A stretch of 64,000 nucleotides of DNA, taken from Gari tellinella. Lineage: Eukaryota > Mollusca > Bivalvia > Cardiida > Psammobiidae. Where the stretch lies: positions 27,806,479 to 27,870,478 of the forward strand of contig OV277861.1 in assembly GCA_922989275.2 (NCBI GenBank), written 5' to 3'. A program made the position numbers and the translations under genes. The notes beneath the pieces were generated by a model that was given only the letters and a program-made list of their open reading frames with translations, was not told the origin of the DNA and did not search any database. Of this stretch, positions 1 to 12,600 are shown piece after piece; the stretch's first letter is position 1, and the number at the start of each line of letters is the position of its first letter.

Positions 1-622
1 TTGAAATTCATTTTTTTTAAACAGAATTTCTTATCCTAAACTAATTCTTTACCATTTATATAAGCGTTTGACACATATTTACAAATTACTATTTTTAATG
101 CACCATCTGGTTGCGAGTCGCTTTAAGCTATTATCTGCTCGAATATAGAAACTATTTCTTATGATATATACTCGTAGCTTTATAAATTGGAACTGTTTTC
201 TTCAGGGGAAGAATAAATTAAAGGCGTATAAAAAGGCGTTTTTATGGGTTAAATGGTTAAGTGTACTATAAGAATGAACTGACCTGTAAATACTGAGGTT
301 GAAATCCTTGCTGAATCCTTAACCCATTACCCCGTAAATACGCCTTTTTACGCTTTAAATTATTAATCCACTAAAATAAAAATCTTATTTTTACAGTAAT
401 GAATAATGTACCATAAGAAATAGTTTCTATATTCTAGTGGATGGTAGCTTAAAGCAAGCTGAAAGTAAAGCAGGGTGCACCTTAAGTGATCACCTATCTT
501 CAAAACTAGAAATAGACTATAAGGCAATAGGTTAACTGGGTGTCTCGTGGGTTTACAGTCAAACCCCTCTATTACGACCACTAGATTGGGTTAAACGTTA
601 CGTGTTTAAGACAGTTGGTTGC
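1..622. mobile_element. Partial family C hairpin MITE copies
   Basis: Two degenerate family C copies are seen: a right half at about 117-265 and a fuller copy at 318-534. Family C is recognised by TTAACCCATTACCCCATAAA at one end, an internal hairpin around GCAGAATGTGCCTTAAGG, and TATGGGGTAATGGGTTAA at the other. No exon could be supported here, although the AIFM1 first exon might lie in or beyond this part. Confidence 0.6.
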
Positions 623-875
623 TTAACTCTCTTTGAACCCTTTGAACCCTAGTCAAGCATATATGCGTCATTTGCAAACAGCGTAACTCTGAGGAGTACA
701 CTTGTCCTCTGCAAACAGTGTTGATGCTTATCCTTAAGGAGCCCTCTGATAAGGGTCTACACTGTTTGTCATTTTGACATATATTGTAAAAATCAACCCT
801 AAAAAGTCAAAAATTGACTAGACTAAATTGAAAACTAGAATTGTTCATTTGAGGTTGCAGGAAGAAAATGGTTAA
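623..875 (+). mobile_element. Family A hairpin MITE (TTAA target)
   Basis: Begins TTAACTCTTTGAACC-like and ends GAAAATGGTTAA. It holds the family's inner hairpin between GCAAACAGTGTTGATGCTTA and CACTGTTTGTCATTTTG. Other copies are at 8625-8875, 15793-16043, 22842-23073, 28317-28571 (plus) and 25021-27965 (interrupted), 27979-28228, 60493-60743 (minus), with fragments at 9065-9185 and 52555-52751. Confidence 0.75.
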
Positions 876-1080
876 AGCCATGTGAAAGTAAAGCAGATAT
901 CTCATCGCTTTCAGCTGTACATAACCTGTCTCTAAAATCATGACAAGGGCATGGAACAACAAGTATCTATTATTTTAATGGTGGTAATAGACAGGTTAAA
1001 CGAACAGTATCAGAAACTCCTGATCTGCCTGATCAGGGTCAGCATGGAGTCCTTTCTCCATGGGGTCAGTAATGATTTTT

Positions 1081-1513
1081 AAGCAATCACCACATAAATG
1101 CTCCTTTTTACGCTTTGAATTTATTTTTCCACCGAAGAAAATATTTCCCATTTATACAGTCATGAATACTCAACATCAGAAATATATTCTTTAATATAGA
1201 AAATGATATACGAAGCTAGCTACACTGTTGTAAGTAGTCAACTATCTTCAATACTAGAAATAGGCTATGGGGTCATGGATTAACCCATTTGTGCCCAAGA
1301 TCCTATATGTGGGACATAGGCAAACAGTGTAGACTCTGATCAGAGGCCGCATTATGTGGTGTATGATCAGAGTCTACACTGTTTGCTGATAGAAATTTCA
1401 ATAATTATAAAAACAAAATGAAAATGAAAATTTTGACCGGGCATCCCTTTGATGAAAAATGAACTAATCAGATATATAAACATGGAAGAATCCACTGGGC
1501 ACACATAGGTTAA
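1081..1513. mobile_element. Family C MITE joined to a family B MITE at a shared TTAA
   Basis: A degenerate family C copy (1081-1283) ends GGGTCATGGATTAA. A family B copy (1280-1513) begins at that same TTAA with TTAACCCATTTGTGCCCAAG and ends CACATAGGTTAA. Family B holds a hairpin built on GTGTAGACTCTGATCAGA. A second family B copy at 53063-53292 is arranged in the same way after a family C copy. Confidence 0.7.
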
Positions 1514-2798
1514 GGATCTGTTCATGAGTCTGTACCCTTTCCTAGTAAAAGTTTTTTCTAGTTTTATTATACAATGTGATAGTTCAGATGCTAGCGGTTT
1601 CGATTGGGAAGAGGTTTTTTATATGAATTGATACACAGCAAGCTTCTGATAAATTGAAACTAGATCCAGAAGCTTTTAAAAGTATGCATGTGGTAGATAA
1701 GATCTATTTTCATCTAGTCTACATGAAACACATATAATTCTGGCAGATACTTAGATTAAGTCACTTAGGCCTAGTGTTGTATGTAAGTCTCTAAATCTGG
1801 CCAAATGCCAGAATCGTAATTATGTGTACGGTAAACTGGTATAGCTTGTAGGTCTGAGACTGAACCAGTGTAACAAGGTAAAGACGTCGTCATTTTAGCT
1901 CGGTTGTCGTGACCTGGCAGTGAAGAACATGTTCTACATGTATCGTCCAGCAAAATTTTAATCGAATGTGCGTATTTTGACATTGCCGGTGGTTGGGAAG
2001 ACATGTGGTGTTGTCGGTTACGACGAGTTTCCCAGCTTTTTGGCCAACCTGGACAGAAAGGCATCTTGGCAGGTGTGTTGCATGTTAATAAGGCTGTCGT
2101 CGTTAGAATGTCTTTAATATGATACGCTTCGGTAACTTGCAAATTTAGGTGTCACTGCAGAACAATACAGCTTGCCAAGGCCACAGATTTAGCCTCTGGT
2201 ACTGCAGATTCTGTAATATCATTTATGAGTTGGGTTTTTTCCGATACAGCCTAGATAATATAGATGTTAAAATCATGTTTATGCTTTTGAACACAGTGAG
2301 TCGGGCCTGGCAAAGGAAAATAGCCATTGCATCATTGTGTGCATTAATTAAAAAAGAACAGTAGATCCTGACCAACATAAAAGACTTGGAGGAGGAAGCT
2401 GGTCAAGAATCTCAATATGTATACCAGTGTGTGCAAACCGAGGGACCCAGCAACAACAAACCCTGTCAATACAAAGCTTTAGCTCGCACCAAGAGATGTT
2501 TGTTGCGCTCCCCGACATTACAACGGTTCCGGAAGCCTCATTTGCATATATCGTCAATTCTGGTAGCTTCGGACAGCCCGGTAGGTTCGGACATTTTACA
2601 AATTACACAAAGAGGAACACACATGGGCATGCGAGGATAACCGGTTAAGGTGTCCGAACCTACCCCATGCCAGGCTACCAACGTACCACATACGTTACAC
2701 CAGTATTATAAACGACTTTTTGACGATTTAGACTTTGATCAGACACAGAGCTTGAGAAGACAGCTTGGTATATCGTACTTAACTTTGCCATACAATAC
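1514..2798. other. No gene recognised
   Basis: Low-complexity-free sequence of unknown origin. It contains a 123-codon open frame on the minus strand (1771-2142) and several 60-85 codon frames on the plus strand. None shows a domain, a splice pattern consistent with AIFM1, or codon-level evidence I can defend. It is a possible place for the missing first AIFM1 exon, but no segment ends in phase 1 with a convincing mitochondrial presequence. Confidence 0.4.
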
Positions 2799-2799
2799 A

Positions 2800-3040
2800 G
2801 GGCTGCCATTTCTCTGGATTTTTCCTAAGTATTCGGATTTTTATCGTAGCTTAAAACAGGTTGAAAGTAAAGCAGAATGCCCCTTTAGGTGCATTCTGCT
2901 TTACTTTCAGCCTGTTTTAAGCAGTCATGTGTCTTCAAAACAAGAAACAGACTATGGGGTAAAGGTAAAATTAGTCAAATTGCGTTTGAAAATTTAAAAA
3001 CTTAGGATTTTTATGATCAGCTTATGGCATCCCTGACAAT
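2800..3040. mobile_element. Composite TIR element around a family C hairpin
   Basis: The outer ends are GGGCTGCCATTTCTC and a degenerate inverse near CTTATGGCATCCCTG. Inside is the family C hairpin (GCAGAATGCCCCTTTAGG...). A sister copy is at 17365-17587 with the cleaner ends GGGCTGCCATTTCTC and ATGGCAGCCC, so family C was probably captured in, or inserted into, a second TIR element before it spread. Confidence 0.55.
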
Positions 3041-3450
3041 AACTTATTAAAAAGACTGGTTTTCTAAATGTGTCGCTCATTGAATAACTTTTGAAACTTT
3101 CTGCGAGCTAATGTGTTATAACTGTTGCAAACAGTTTGAATCCAGTTGAGATGTAGATAAACTGGGTGTCTCATTTGGATCCAAGCTGTTTTTTGACACT
3201 GATTACATGTATATTTTTCAATGAAAGTTCCTACGAATTACACAGATAGCAAAACAACACTTAACTTAGCATGACTGTATGAATTGGAACTGTTTTCTCA
3301 CTTTGAGGAATAAATTAAAGGCGTAAAAAGTCATATTTATAGGGTAGTTGGTTAAAAATTAGGTTTGATACAGAGGCATTAAAATAGACAACTAAAAACC
3401 TTTAGCTGTTATTTAGAGCACTGTGTTTGAGTTTGTCATTTTCATTTTAG

Positions 3451-3617
3451 GATCCAGATGCTGTGTGGGAGTGTTTTATCAGAGTGACAAGAGTCATCAT
3501 TCAGCCTCATCACAGCACACTGCAAGGTGCAAGCACGGACAGACGTACCAGAGATGGTCCAAATCCTACATGGCCACAGTGGCTGCAGGCGTGGGCATAT
3601 CACTCGCAACTTACAAG
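3451..3617 (+). CDS. AIFM1: AIFM1 exon a: end of presequence and inner-membrane anchor
   Basis: The exon starts after the acceptor TTCATTTTAG. Its first two bases complete a codon begun in an unseen upstream exon, and it ends on a codon boundary before GTATGG. It encodes a basic, Ser/His-rich stretch ([17 protein letters not shown]) followed by the hydrophobic, small-residue segment [16 protein letters not shown]. That segment matches the position of the AIF inner-membrane anchor behind the cleavable mitochondrial presequence. No start codon lies in the exon; the open frame merely runs back into the intron. The true first exon must end in phase 1. Confidence 0.85.
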
Positions 3618-6600
3618 GTATGGTAGGACTCCACGTACAGTAAAACCTGTAGTTAGTGACCACTAAATCAGGACTCCAGATAAGAGGAGTTATTTCAACA
3701 AATATAACATTTCAGAAATAAAGATTTTCATTTTTGAAAAACTACACTTATCTGGTGCTCTGCTAAATATAGATTGTTAAAGACAGGAGGTGACCACTCA
3801 ATGCATGACTTTTGCCCTGCATTAAGCTGCCACCTGTTATAAATATTACAAATATATAAATTTAGTGGTCGCTAAACACAGGTTTGAGTCTTTGACCTAC
3901 ATTTCTTTTAATCTCTCATCATTAAACTATAAATTATAACTCAACAGGGCTACACACACACACCCTCGACACAAGAACTCACCCCAAATTATTACTCAAC
4001 TTATTATCCAGTGATTCAGATTGGGCCTACTATCTATAGGACACATGTCCTAAATGATGAAATTTTCTTCGGCCATTCTATCCCAAAGAAAAAAAAAGTC
4101 TAGGCCATAACCAAATGGCTCAAATCTTATTTAAATCTAAATTATCTTATAAAAACAGAAACCAGCTAATTGGTACTGATATGGAAATTACGATTTTTAA
4201 GAATCTAAAAAGTTCGCCGCTTGCGAGGTTTCTTTTTCCACTGATGCAACAGCGTTCGAAATTAAATCGTTCAACAAACTGCCAACATTTTCATTAGGTG
4301 TTTGTTTCCTTTTAAATACGAAACCTGACAACCGATGATTTTCAACTGTCTATCGTTTATCTGACTCTTCTACGCTTAGATTTTGACATTTTGTTTAGAG
4401 TTTTTCGACCAAACACTATTTTCGGAGAACTTTGTTTTTATCGTTCATATATCAATCTAGATATAGATATATTTGTGAGTGCACAGTAACCTCCCTTTGC
4501 TAACGGTGCACAAGTAAATATTTACCACACAGAAATCAGTCATAACAAAAACAACGCATCTCAGAGCACAATTCATATTCCCTTTTTGATGAACGATAAG
4601 AATTTGAAATCAATTAGTTTTCTTGAAATTAAATAGTTATAAAGACAAAACGAAGCTTATCTGTTTCTCTGTTGTCGTATTCAGTGGACAATCTATCGGC
4701 CGTTTTGTCTGCCAAACTTTAAAACTACCGGCCCTTATGTCCCACGAAAGGATTTTTCTCGGCCATTTTCATTTTCTTTCAGCAATTTGCGGATAGCCGG
4801 GCCCAATCTGAATCACTGTATTATCCTATGAATATGCCTTTTTACGCCTTCAATTTATTCCTCTACTCTGACGAATATAGTTTGATTTATACAGTCATGA
4901 ATATGCCCCATAAGAAATATTGTCCATATTCTAGCATCAGGTAGCTTAAAGCAGGCTGGAAGTAAAGCAGAATGTGCCTTAGGGGGCATTCTGCTTTACT
5001 TTCAATCTGCTTTAGGTGGTCTCCTGTTTTCAAAACTAGGAACAGGCTATGGGGTAATGGGTTAGAGTCTTAGAATACTTAAAGAATATTCCACTCAGGG
5101 TTACAGATAAGGCACGTATTGGGGTATTTTTTATGCCCACGGCATCGACAGATGCGGGGGCATATAGTAATCGTCATGTCCGTCCGTCCGTAACAAGGTT
5201 AAGTAGAATTTCCCGTTTGGTCTAGCATCAAAACCTCTTACCCAAATGCTTGGAAACTTATACAGTTGTTGCCTTGGACCATTCTCTATTAACCAATATC
5301 ATCAAATTATGACCTTGACCTAATTTGGACTTTGGATTTTTAGCTCATCTGAGCACAAAGTGCTCAAGGTGAGCTATTGTGATCGGTTGCCGTCAGGCGG
5401 TGTCCGTGTCGGTGTCGTCTGTTCACAATTTGTTTCAAATAACTTCTTCTCTGAAACCAATGGCCCATTTTAACCAAACGTGGTCAAATACATACTGTAG
5501 TTGTGGGCTTCAAATTTTGTTAAAAAAAAGTGTGTGTGGCAATTGGTCTTGTTGCCATGGCAACCATGCACAATATCTAAAAAATTCTTCTTCTCAAAAA
5601 CGACTGGTCCAATTTCAATTTGGTTTTCACCAAAATGTTACTCAATTTATATACTTTCAAAATTGTTCAAAGAATTTTTGATCCGTCAAAAAACATGGCC
5701 GCCAGAGGGCGTGGTCATTTTCCGTATTTACGTAATATTGACAACTAAACTCAAAACTTTAAACATCTTCTTGTCAATAACTATAAGTCTTAGGACAACC
5801 TAATTTCACATGTAGCATCATGTTGTGAACCTTTAGCAAAATTATTCAAATAATGACCCCCGGGTCAAAAATGGCCCCGTCCCGGGGCTTATCAGTTTTT
5901 CATAGGAAAACCTTTAAATCTCTTCTTCTCTAAAACTGTATGGCCTAGACCTTTTATATGTTGCATGTAGCTTTGCCTTATGGACCTCTACTAAGATTGT
6001 TCAAATCATGACCCAGGGTCAAAAGTAGCCCCGCCCCGGGGCTTATCAGTTTTACATAGACTTATATAGGAAAACCTTTAAAAATCTTCTTCTCTGAAAC
6101 CGTAAGGCCCAGACCTTTTACATTTGGCATCTAGCTTTGCCTTATGGTCCTCAACCAAGATTGTTCAAATCATGACCCCAGGGTCAAAAATGGCCCGCCC
6201 CGGGGCTTATCAGTTTTACATAGACTTATATAGGAAAATCTTTAAAATTCTTTTTCTCTGAAGCCGTAAGACCCAGTTCTTTTATATTTGGCATCTAGCT
6301 TTGCCTTATGGTCCTCTACCAAGATTGTTCAAATCATGACCTCCGGTCAAAAATGGCCCCGCCCCGGGGCTTATCAGTTTTACATAGACTTATATAGAAA
6401 TAAACCTTTAAAACTCTTCTTCTCTGAAACCCTAAGACCCAGACCTTTTATATTTGGCATCTAGCTTTGCCTTATGGTCCTCTACCAAGATTGTTCAAAT
6501 CATGACCCTCGGATAAAAAATGGCCCTGCCCCGGGGCTTATAAGCTTTAAAAAGACTTATGTAGTAAAACCTTTAAAAATCTTCTTCTCTGAAACCGTAA

Positions 6601-9600
6601 GGCCCATACCTTTTATATTTGGCATCTAGCTTTGCCTTATGGTCCTCTACCAAGATTGTTCAAATCATGACCCCGGGGTAAAAAAATGGCCCGCCCCGGG
6701 GTTTATCAGTTTTACATAGACTTCTACAGGAAAACCTAATTCCGAGTTGTTTCAGTTTCATGCATTTGTCCACATACATGCAATGACAAACTTCATTATG
6801 CATCGAGTATAAAACAATAGTTCCTCAGGTGAGCGATTTAGGGCCGCATGCGGCTCTTGTTCCGTTTCGTCTAGCATCAGAACAACTGACTACAATGATT
6901 TGATACTTATACAACTATTGCCTTGAACCATTACCAACTCACCAATAATACCCAAGCTCAGTTTGACCCTGACCTGAACCAAATTTGGACTTAGAAAAGA
7001 TTCAGAATATATTGTCAAGGATGCCACCGGGGGCATTAGCGTTTATTGAATATTTTCTATATTCTAGCAAATGGTAGCTTTATGCCTTCAGACACATTCT
7101 GCTCTACTTTCAACCTGCTTTACGTGGTCACCTGTTTCAAACTTGAAACGGGCATTAACAGAAACCTACAAATACGAAAACTAAAACCAAATTTCTTTGC
7201 AGCTATTGACCAAACCTGATGTATTACTAGCTGCTGAAGAAGACACAAGTGAAGCCCAAAAAAATGTTGAATCTAAATTGGATACAGAAACACAGAAAAC
7301 AGAGAAAGAAGAAAAAGGTTAGCTTTTTGAACTCCACTATTCTTCAGGTTGTAAATGTTGGTGAGAATAAGAATGAAAAAATTTCTTGACTATCTATCAA
7401 TGCCTGGGTCCAAGGTTATAAAGCATTTGAGTTGAGACTAAACTCGTTCTCAAGCATTTGATTGGTCAGATTTGAGCCTAGACTTAAATGTGACCAATCA
7501 AATGCTTGAGAACAAACTCAGACTCAGCTCAAAAGCTTTATAACCTTGGACCCTGGTTCATTTGTTGACTGGGAGGTAGAGGGCCCCTTTTGAGATTGGG
7601 CCACTGTACAGTGGAGAAAACGTTATTCTTACCCGTATAAACGCAAACGAAGCACAAACACAATGCACTAATATGTAGAAAATAACAACTTTTTGACATT
7701 TTTCACTATCTATTTTTATCTGAGTGGCAAATAGTTTGGAGCCTGGTCAGCCTGATCTGGCTCCAAACTGTTTGCAATGGAAATAATAAGGTTTAGCGTA
7801 AACATGTTTTTTGGGAAATAATAACGTTGTCTCCGCTGTAGGTCAATGTTGGTACTCTACATTGAGGGATCAGCAATTTTTGTCAACTGTCCGGCCGGTC
7901 TGAACGGCGCTAAAGGCGTGGTTTGGAATGGGCAGACAATTGCCAAAAATGGAGGATTGCTTTACGTAGAGTTCTGACTTTGGTCCAATTTCATAAGGGG
8001 CAAAGCTCCAGATATAAGTGAGTAAACTGAACAAATCCAACATTTCCTCACTCATCTCAGCACCAAATCCTTTGGTGTTACTACTTATTAGAATTGTCTA
8101 TTCGATACGATTCAAACGTGTAGTAACGCCATAGGGTTTACTGCAGAAATTAAGGAGTTTTTTTGTTGAAAACTCACCTGGAAGGGGTCAACCTTAACTG
8201 GTAACAATACTTACATAGAACTGAAACATTGAATCTAAATCAGATACAGAAACAGAGAAAAACAAGAATAATAATGAAGTAAAGAAAGATACAGAAATAG
8301 AGAAAAAAGAAAATGATACAGAAATAAAGAAAGATACAGAAATAGAGGAAAAAGAAAAAGGTAAGCTTCTCCATATCTAGCTCATTTGTTGACATATGAT
8401 AACTCATTACTCCATTGCCTGGTTCTAGTTTTGAAGACATTCACGTGACTACTTAAAGACGGTTTAAACTAAAGAAGAATGTGCCTTAAGGTGCATTCTG
8501 CTTTACTTTCACACTGCTTTAAGCTACCATCTGATAAAAATAAAAAGAATATTTCTTGTGGTGCACATTCATGACCTATAAAGTGAATTTAAGGCAGTCG
8601 AATGCATATCTATGGAGTTATGGGTTAACTCTTTGAACCCTAGTCCCGCATATAGGCGTGCTCTTCAAACAGTGTACAAGTGAATAGTACACTTGTCCTG
8701 TGCAAACAGTGAAGACCCTGATCAGAGGGCTCCGAAAGGAGCCCTCTGATCAGGTTCTTCACTGTTTGTCACAATGCCAAACATTGACAAAAAGAACCCT
8801 TAAAAGTCAGAAATGGACTAGACTAAAATGGAAACAGGAATTTTACATTTAAAGTTTCAGGGAGGAAAGAGTTAACTGATAACAACACTTGCATAGAATG
8901 TTTGCATTTGCAAATAGTTCAGACCCGGATCAGGATGAAAACTATTTGTCACTATGATTGTATTCTAGAAATATACATTTCAAAAAAAAATTCTTCTCAA
9001 GCCTGAAATAAACTTATTCATTTGTATATTTCTAGAATATGTCATTATTATTAAGAACGCATTAATTCAGTGAGCCCTAGTGACACATATACATGTATGC
9101 ATCCTTTACCAAAAGTGTACTAGTAAAGAGTACAATTGTCCTATGCAGGAGCCCTCTGATCAGAGACTTCACTGTTTGTTATTATCCACCTTCAGTTTTG
9201 ACCTGATTTCATCTGATACTTAACATAAATGTTTATCAGGTGTAGTAGATGTGCAAGACACATTTATGTCAGGTCTCCTTGACATTGACCTCTGACCTTG
9301 ATTATTGAAAAATTTGACCAGAGCATAACTCCTTTACTATGCCATCTAAGATTACCAAAGCTGGGATGTGTACATATACATATTTGAATTGCCCAGTGTC
9401 ACAAACCACTTTTAGGTCAATTTAATCTTGACCATGACCTCCAACCTTGATCATTGAAAATCATTTTAAGGAGCTGTGTGCATACATCTTCAGGTGGAGG
9501 AGTGTTCTGTACCACTTTCAGGTGACCTTGACCTCTGACCTTGATTATTGAAAAATCTTCTCCAAAGGATATCTCCTATACTATGCCATCTAGGATTACG

Positions 9601-12600
9601 AAACCTGGTGTGTGGATACATATTGGGATTTCCCAGTTTTGCATACCACTTTCAGGTTACTTTGACCTTCACCTCTGACCTTGAATATTGAAAAACCTTG
9701 TCTGGAGGATTTCTTCGGTACTATACCATCTACCATTACCAAAATTAGTGTTTGCATACATTTTAGGACTGCCGAGTGTCACAAACTACTTTCAGGTCAC
9801 CGTGACCTTGAACAATTGACCTTCATTTAATGAAAATTGTCTAGAACATGTGACAAGGAGCTGTAGTGGTGATAGTTCTAGTTTAAAGTTGTTCCAAGTT
9901 GTATGGTTAGGTAATAGGAGGTCAAAACAGATTTTATGCCCCCACATGATTTAGTCGCGGGCATATTGTGTTTGGTTTGTTTGTTTGTCTGTCTGTCCAC
10001 AACTTTAACCTTGTCTATAACTTCAGAACTAGATGTAGTAGAAACTTTGTACATGGCGTGTATACTCAACCCAAGAAGCTCTTCAGTTCAGGACAACTTG
10101 GGCCATGTCCAAAAAAGGTCAAGGTCATTTAGATGTCAACTTGGGTGGTTTTTAGCTCACCTGAGCTAGCTCAGGGTGAGCTTTTGCAATCCTTGAATGT
10201 GTGGCGTGCGGCGTCAACAATTTTAGTGTTTACACTCTTGATGCCACAATATTTATCCAATCTATCTCAAACATGCTCAGTTTGTATGTGACCATAAGAG
10301 ATCAGAAGAGTTTGATTATGGTTGAAATTGGACGAATTGGTGGAGAGTTATCTACCTTTGAATTGCTGAAAATGCCATATTTAACAGTGTTTACACTCTA
10401 GCGGTCACAATTTTTATCGAGTCTTTTCCAAACTTGCTCAGATTGTATATTACCATAAGAGATTAAATAAGTGTGATTATGGTTGAAATTGGACCAATAG
10501 GTCAAGTGTAATCTGCCCTTGAATTGCTGAAAATGCCATAATTAACAGTGTTTATACTCTAGAGGCCACAATATTTATCCAATCTTTCTCAAACTTGCTT
10601 AGATTGTATATTACCATAACAGTTGAGATGAGTTCGATTATGGTTGAAATCAGACCAATAGGTCAGGAGTAATCTACCTTTGAATTGCTGAAAATGCCAT
10701 AATTAACAGTGTTTACACTCTAGAGGCCACAATATTTATCCAATCTTTCTCAAACTTGCTTAGATTGTATATTACCATAACAGTTGAGATGAGTTCGATT
10801 ATGGTTGAAATCAGACTAATAGGTCAGGAGTTATCTACCTTTGAATTGCTGAAAATGCCATATTTAACAGTGTTTTCACTCTAGAGGCCACACTTTTTAG
10901 CTCACCTGAGCCGAAGGCTCAAGGTGAGCTGTTGTGATCGCCCGTCGTCCGTCTGTCCGTCTGTCCGTCCGTTCAAATTTACTTCAAGCGACAACTCCTC
11001 TGAAACCGCGAGTCTGAGGAAAAAACTAATTTGCTCACGGTGTTCCTTGGATGCTTCTCTACAGAAATTGTTAAAATGAAACTTTAAAGTGGACTACTTA
11101 TTGAAATTTATTAAAAAAAGTGAAAAACTTTAAACAAGTTTTTTGTAAAAAACCACTGTTCCCACACCTTAGATATTGCATGAATAGTATCTTCTACTAA
11201 ATCACTTTCAAAATTGTAAAAAATCAAAACCCTAGGATCAAATTTGACTCAACCCTGGCCATATCAGTGCTTTTTGATGCAGGTCTGACAGTAAAAACTC
11301 TCTAATGATCCGTTTTATACAGACGCATTGTATCTTCCAGGCTAAGAAGCTACCCTTATACTAAATGCAACATTTTTGCAAACAGTTTGGATCCAGGTCA
11401 GATGCCACATAATGCTGCATCTAATCTGGATCTAAACTATTTGCCACTCATTTACATATTTTCTTATATTTAGAAAATATAAGTTATTATTTTTTACATA
11501 TTTCACATACAAACATTTGGAGCAGACAACAGCTCAGCATAATAATAGTCAGTTCTCTCTGAGACCGTCTCCAATTGCATAACTGACCCATAGCTAGCTC
11601 TGAACTCAGGTCACTGAGATACATAACAGAAATGAAAGTGATGTCTGCTATTTTATGCTCAAGCACAACTTAGTTCGAGGCATATTACTTTTGGTCTGTC
11701 TGTTTGTTTGTTTGTGTTTTGTTTGTTTGTTTATCTTTCTGTCTATCAGTCCACAATTAATTCTTGGCCATAAACAGTATGGATCCAGGTCAGATGCCAC
11801 ATAATGCTGCTTCTAATCTGGATCCAAACTATTTGCCACTCATTTACATATAGTTTCTTATATTTAGAAAATGTAAATAATGATATTTATTAACCTATTA
11901 ACCCATACATATTCTTGTTTATGTCTTTAATTTATTCTTCCACAGAAGAAAATATTTCACTTTATACAGTCATTGTTGTCTTTAACAATTGCTTCAAATG
12001 ACATCTCCTCATATACCGCTGAAAAGATTTCAACCAAACTTTACACGAATGTTCCTTGGGTCAAGTTCTTTCAAAATTGTTCAAAGAATTAAAAACAATG
12101 TAGAACTCTGGTTGCCATGGTAACCAAGTGAAAAAATAAGGAAATCTTAAAAAAAATTCTTGTCTGAAACTACAAGGGCCAGATCTTAGACATTTGTCAC
12201 ATAGCATCATCTACAGGTCCTCTATCAAACTACAAACTATGCCCCTGGGGTCAAAATTGGCCCCGCCCAGGGGGTCACAGTTTAACATAGAGTTATATAG
12301 TGAAATTTTCAAATGTCTTCTCCTCTGAAACTAATATGGCCAGAGCTTTGATATCTGGCTTGGTGACACTTTTAGATGTCCTATACCAATAAGGTTCAAA
12401 TGGTTCTGGTCGATTGCATATCATCTACAGGTCCTCTATCAAGTTTGTACAAATTATGCCCCTGGGGTCAAAATTAGCCCCACTCCGGGGGTCACAGTTT
12501 TCATACGTCTTCTTTTCTGAAGCTAATATAGCCAGAGCTTTGATATTCGGCATGGTGTTACTTCTAGATGTCCTTTATCTATTTTGTTCAAATGGTTCCA

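Noticed and set aside
1771..2142. 123-codon open frame on the minus strand
   Set aside because: No recognisable domain, composition is unremarkable, and no splice or repeat support. A frame of this length is expected by chance in 64 kb.
2386..2648. Overlapping plus-strand frames as a possible AIFM1 first exon
   Set aside because: They lack a mitochondrial presequence-like N-terminus and a phase-1 donor in the right frame, so the first exon is left unassigned.
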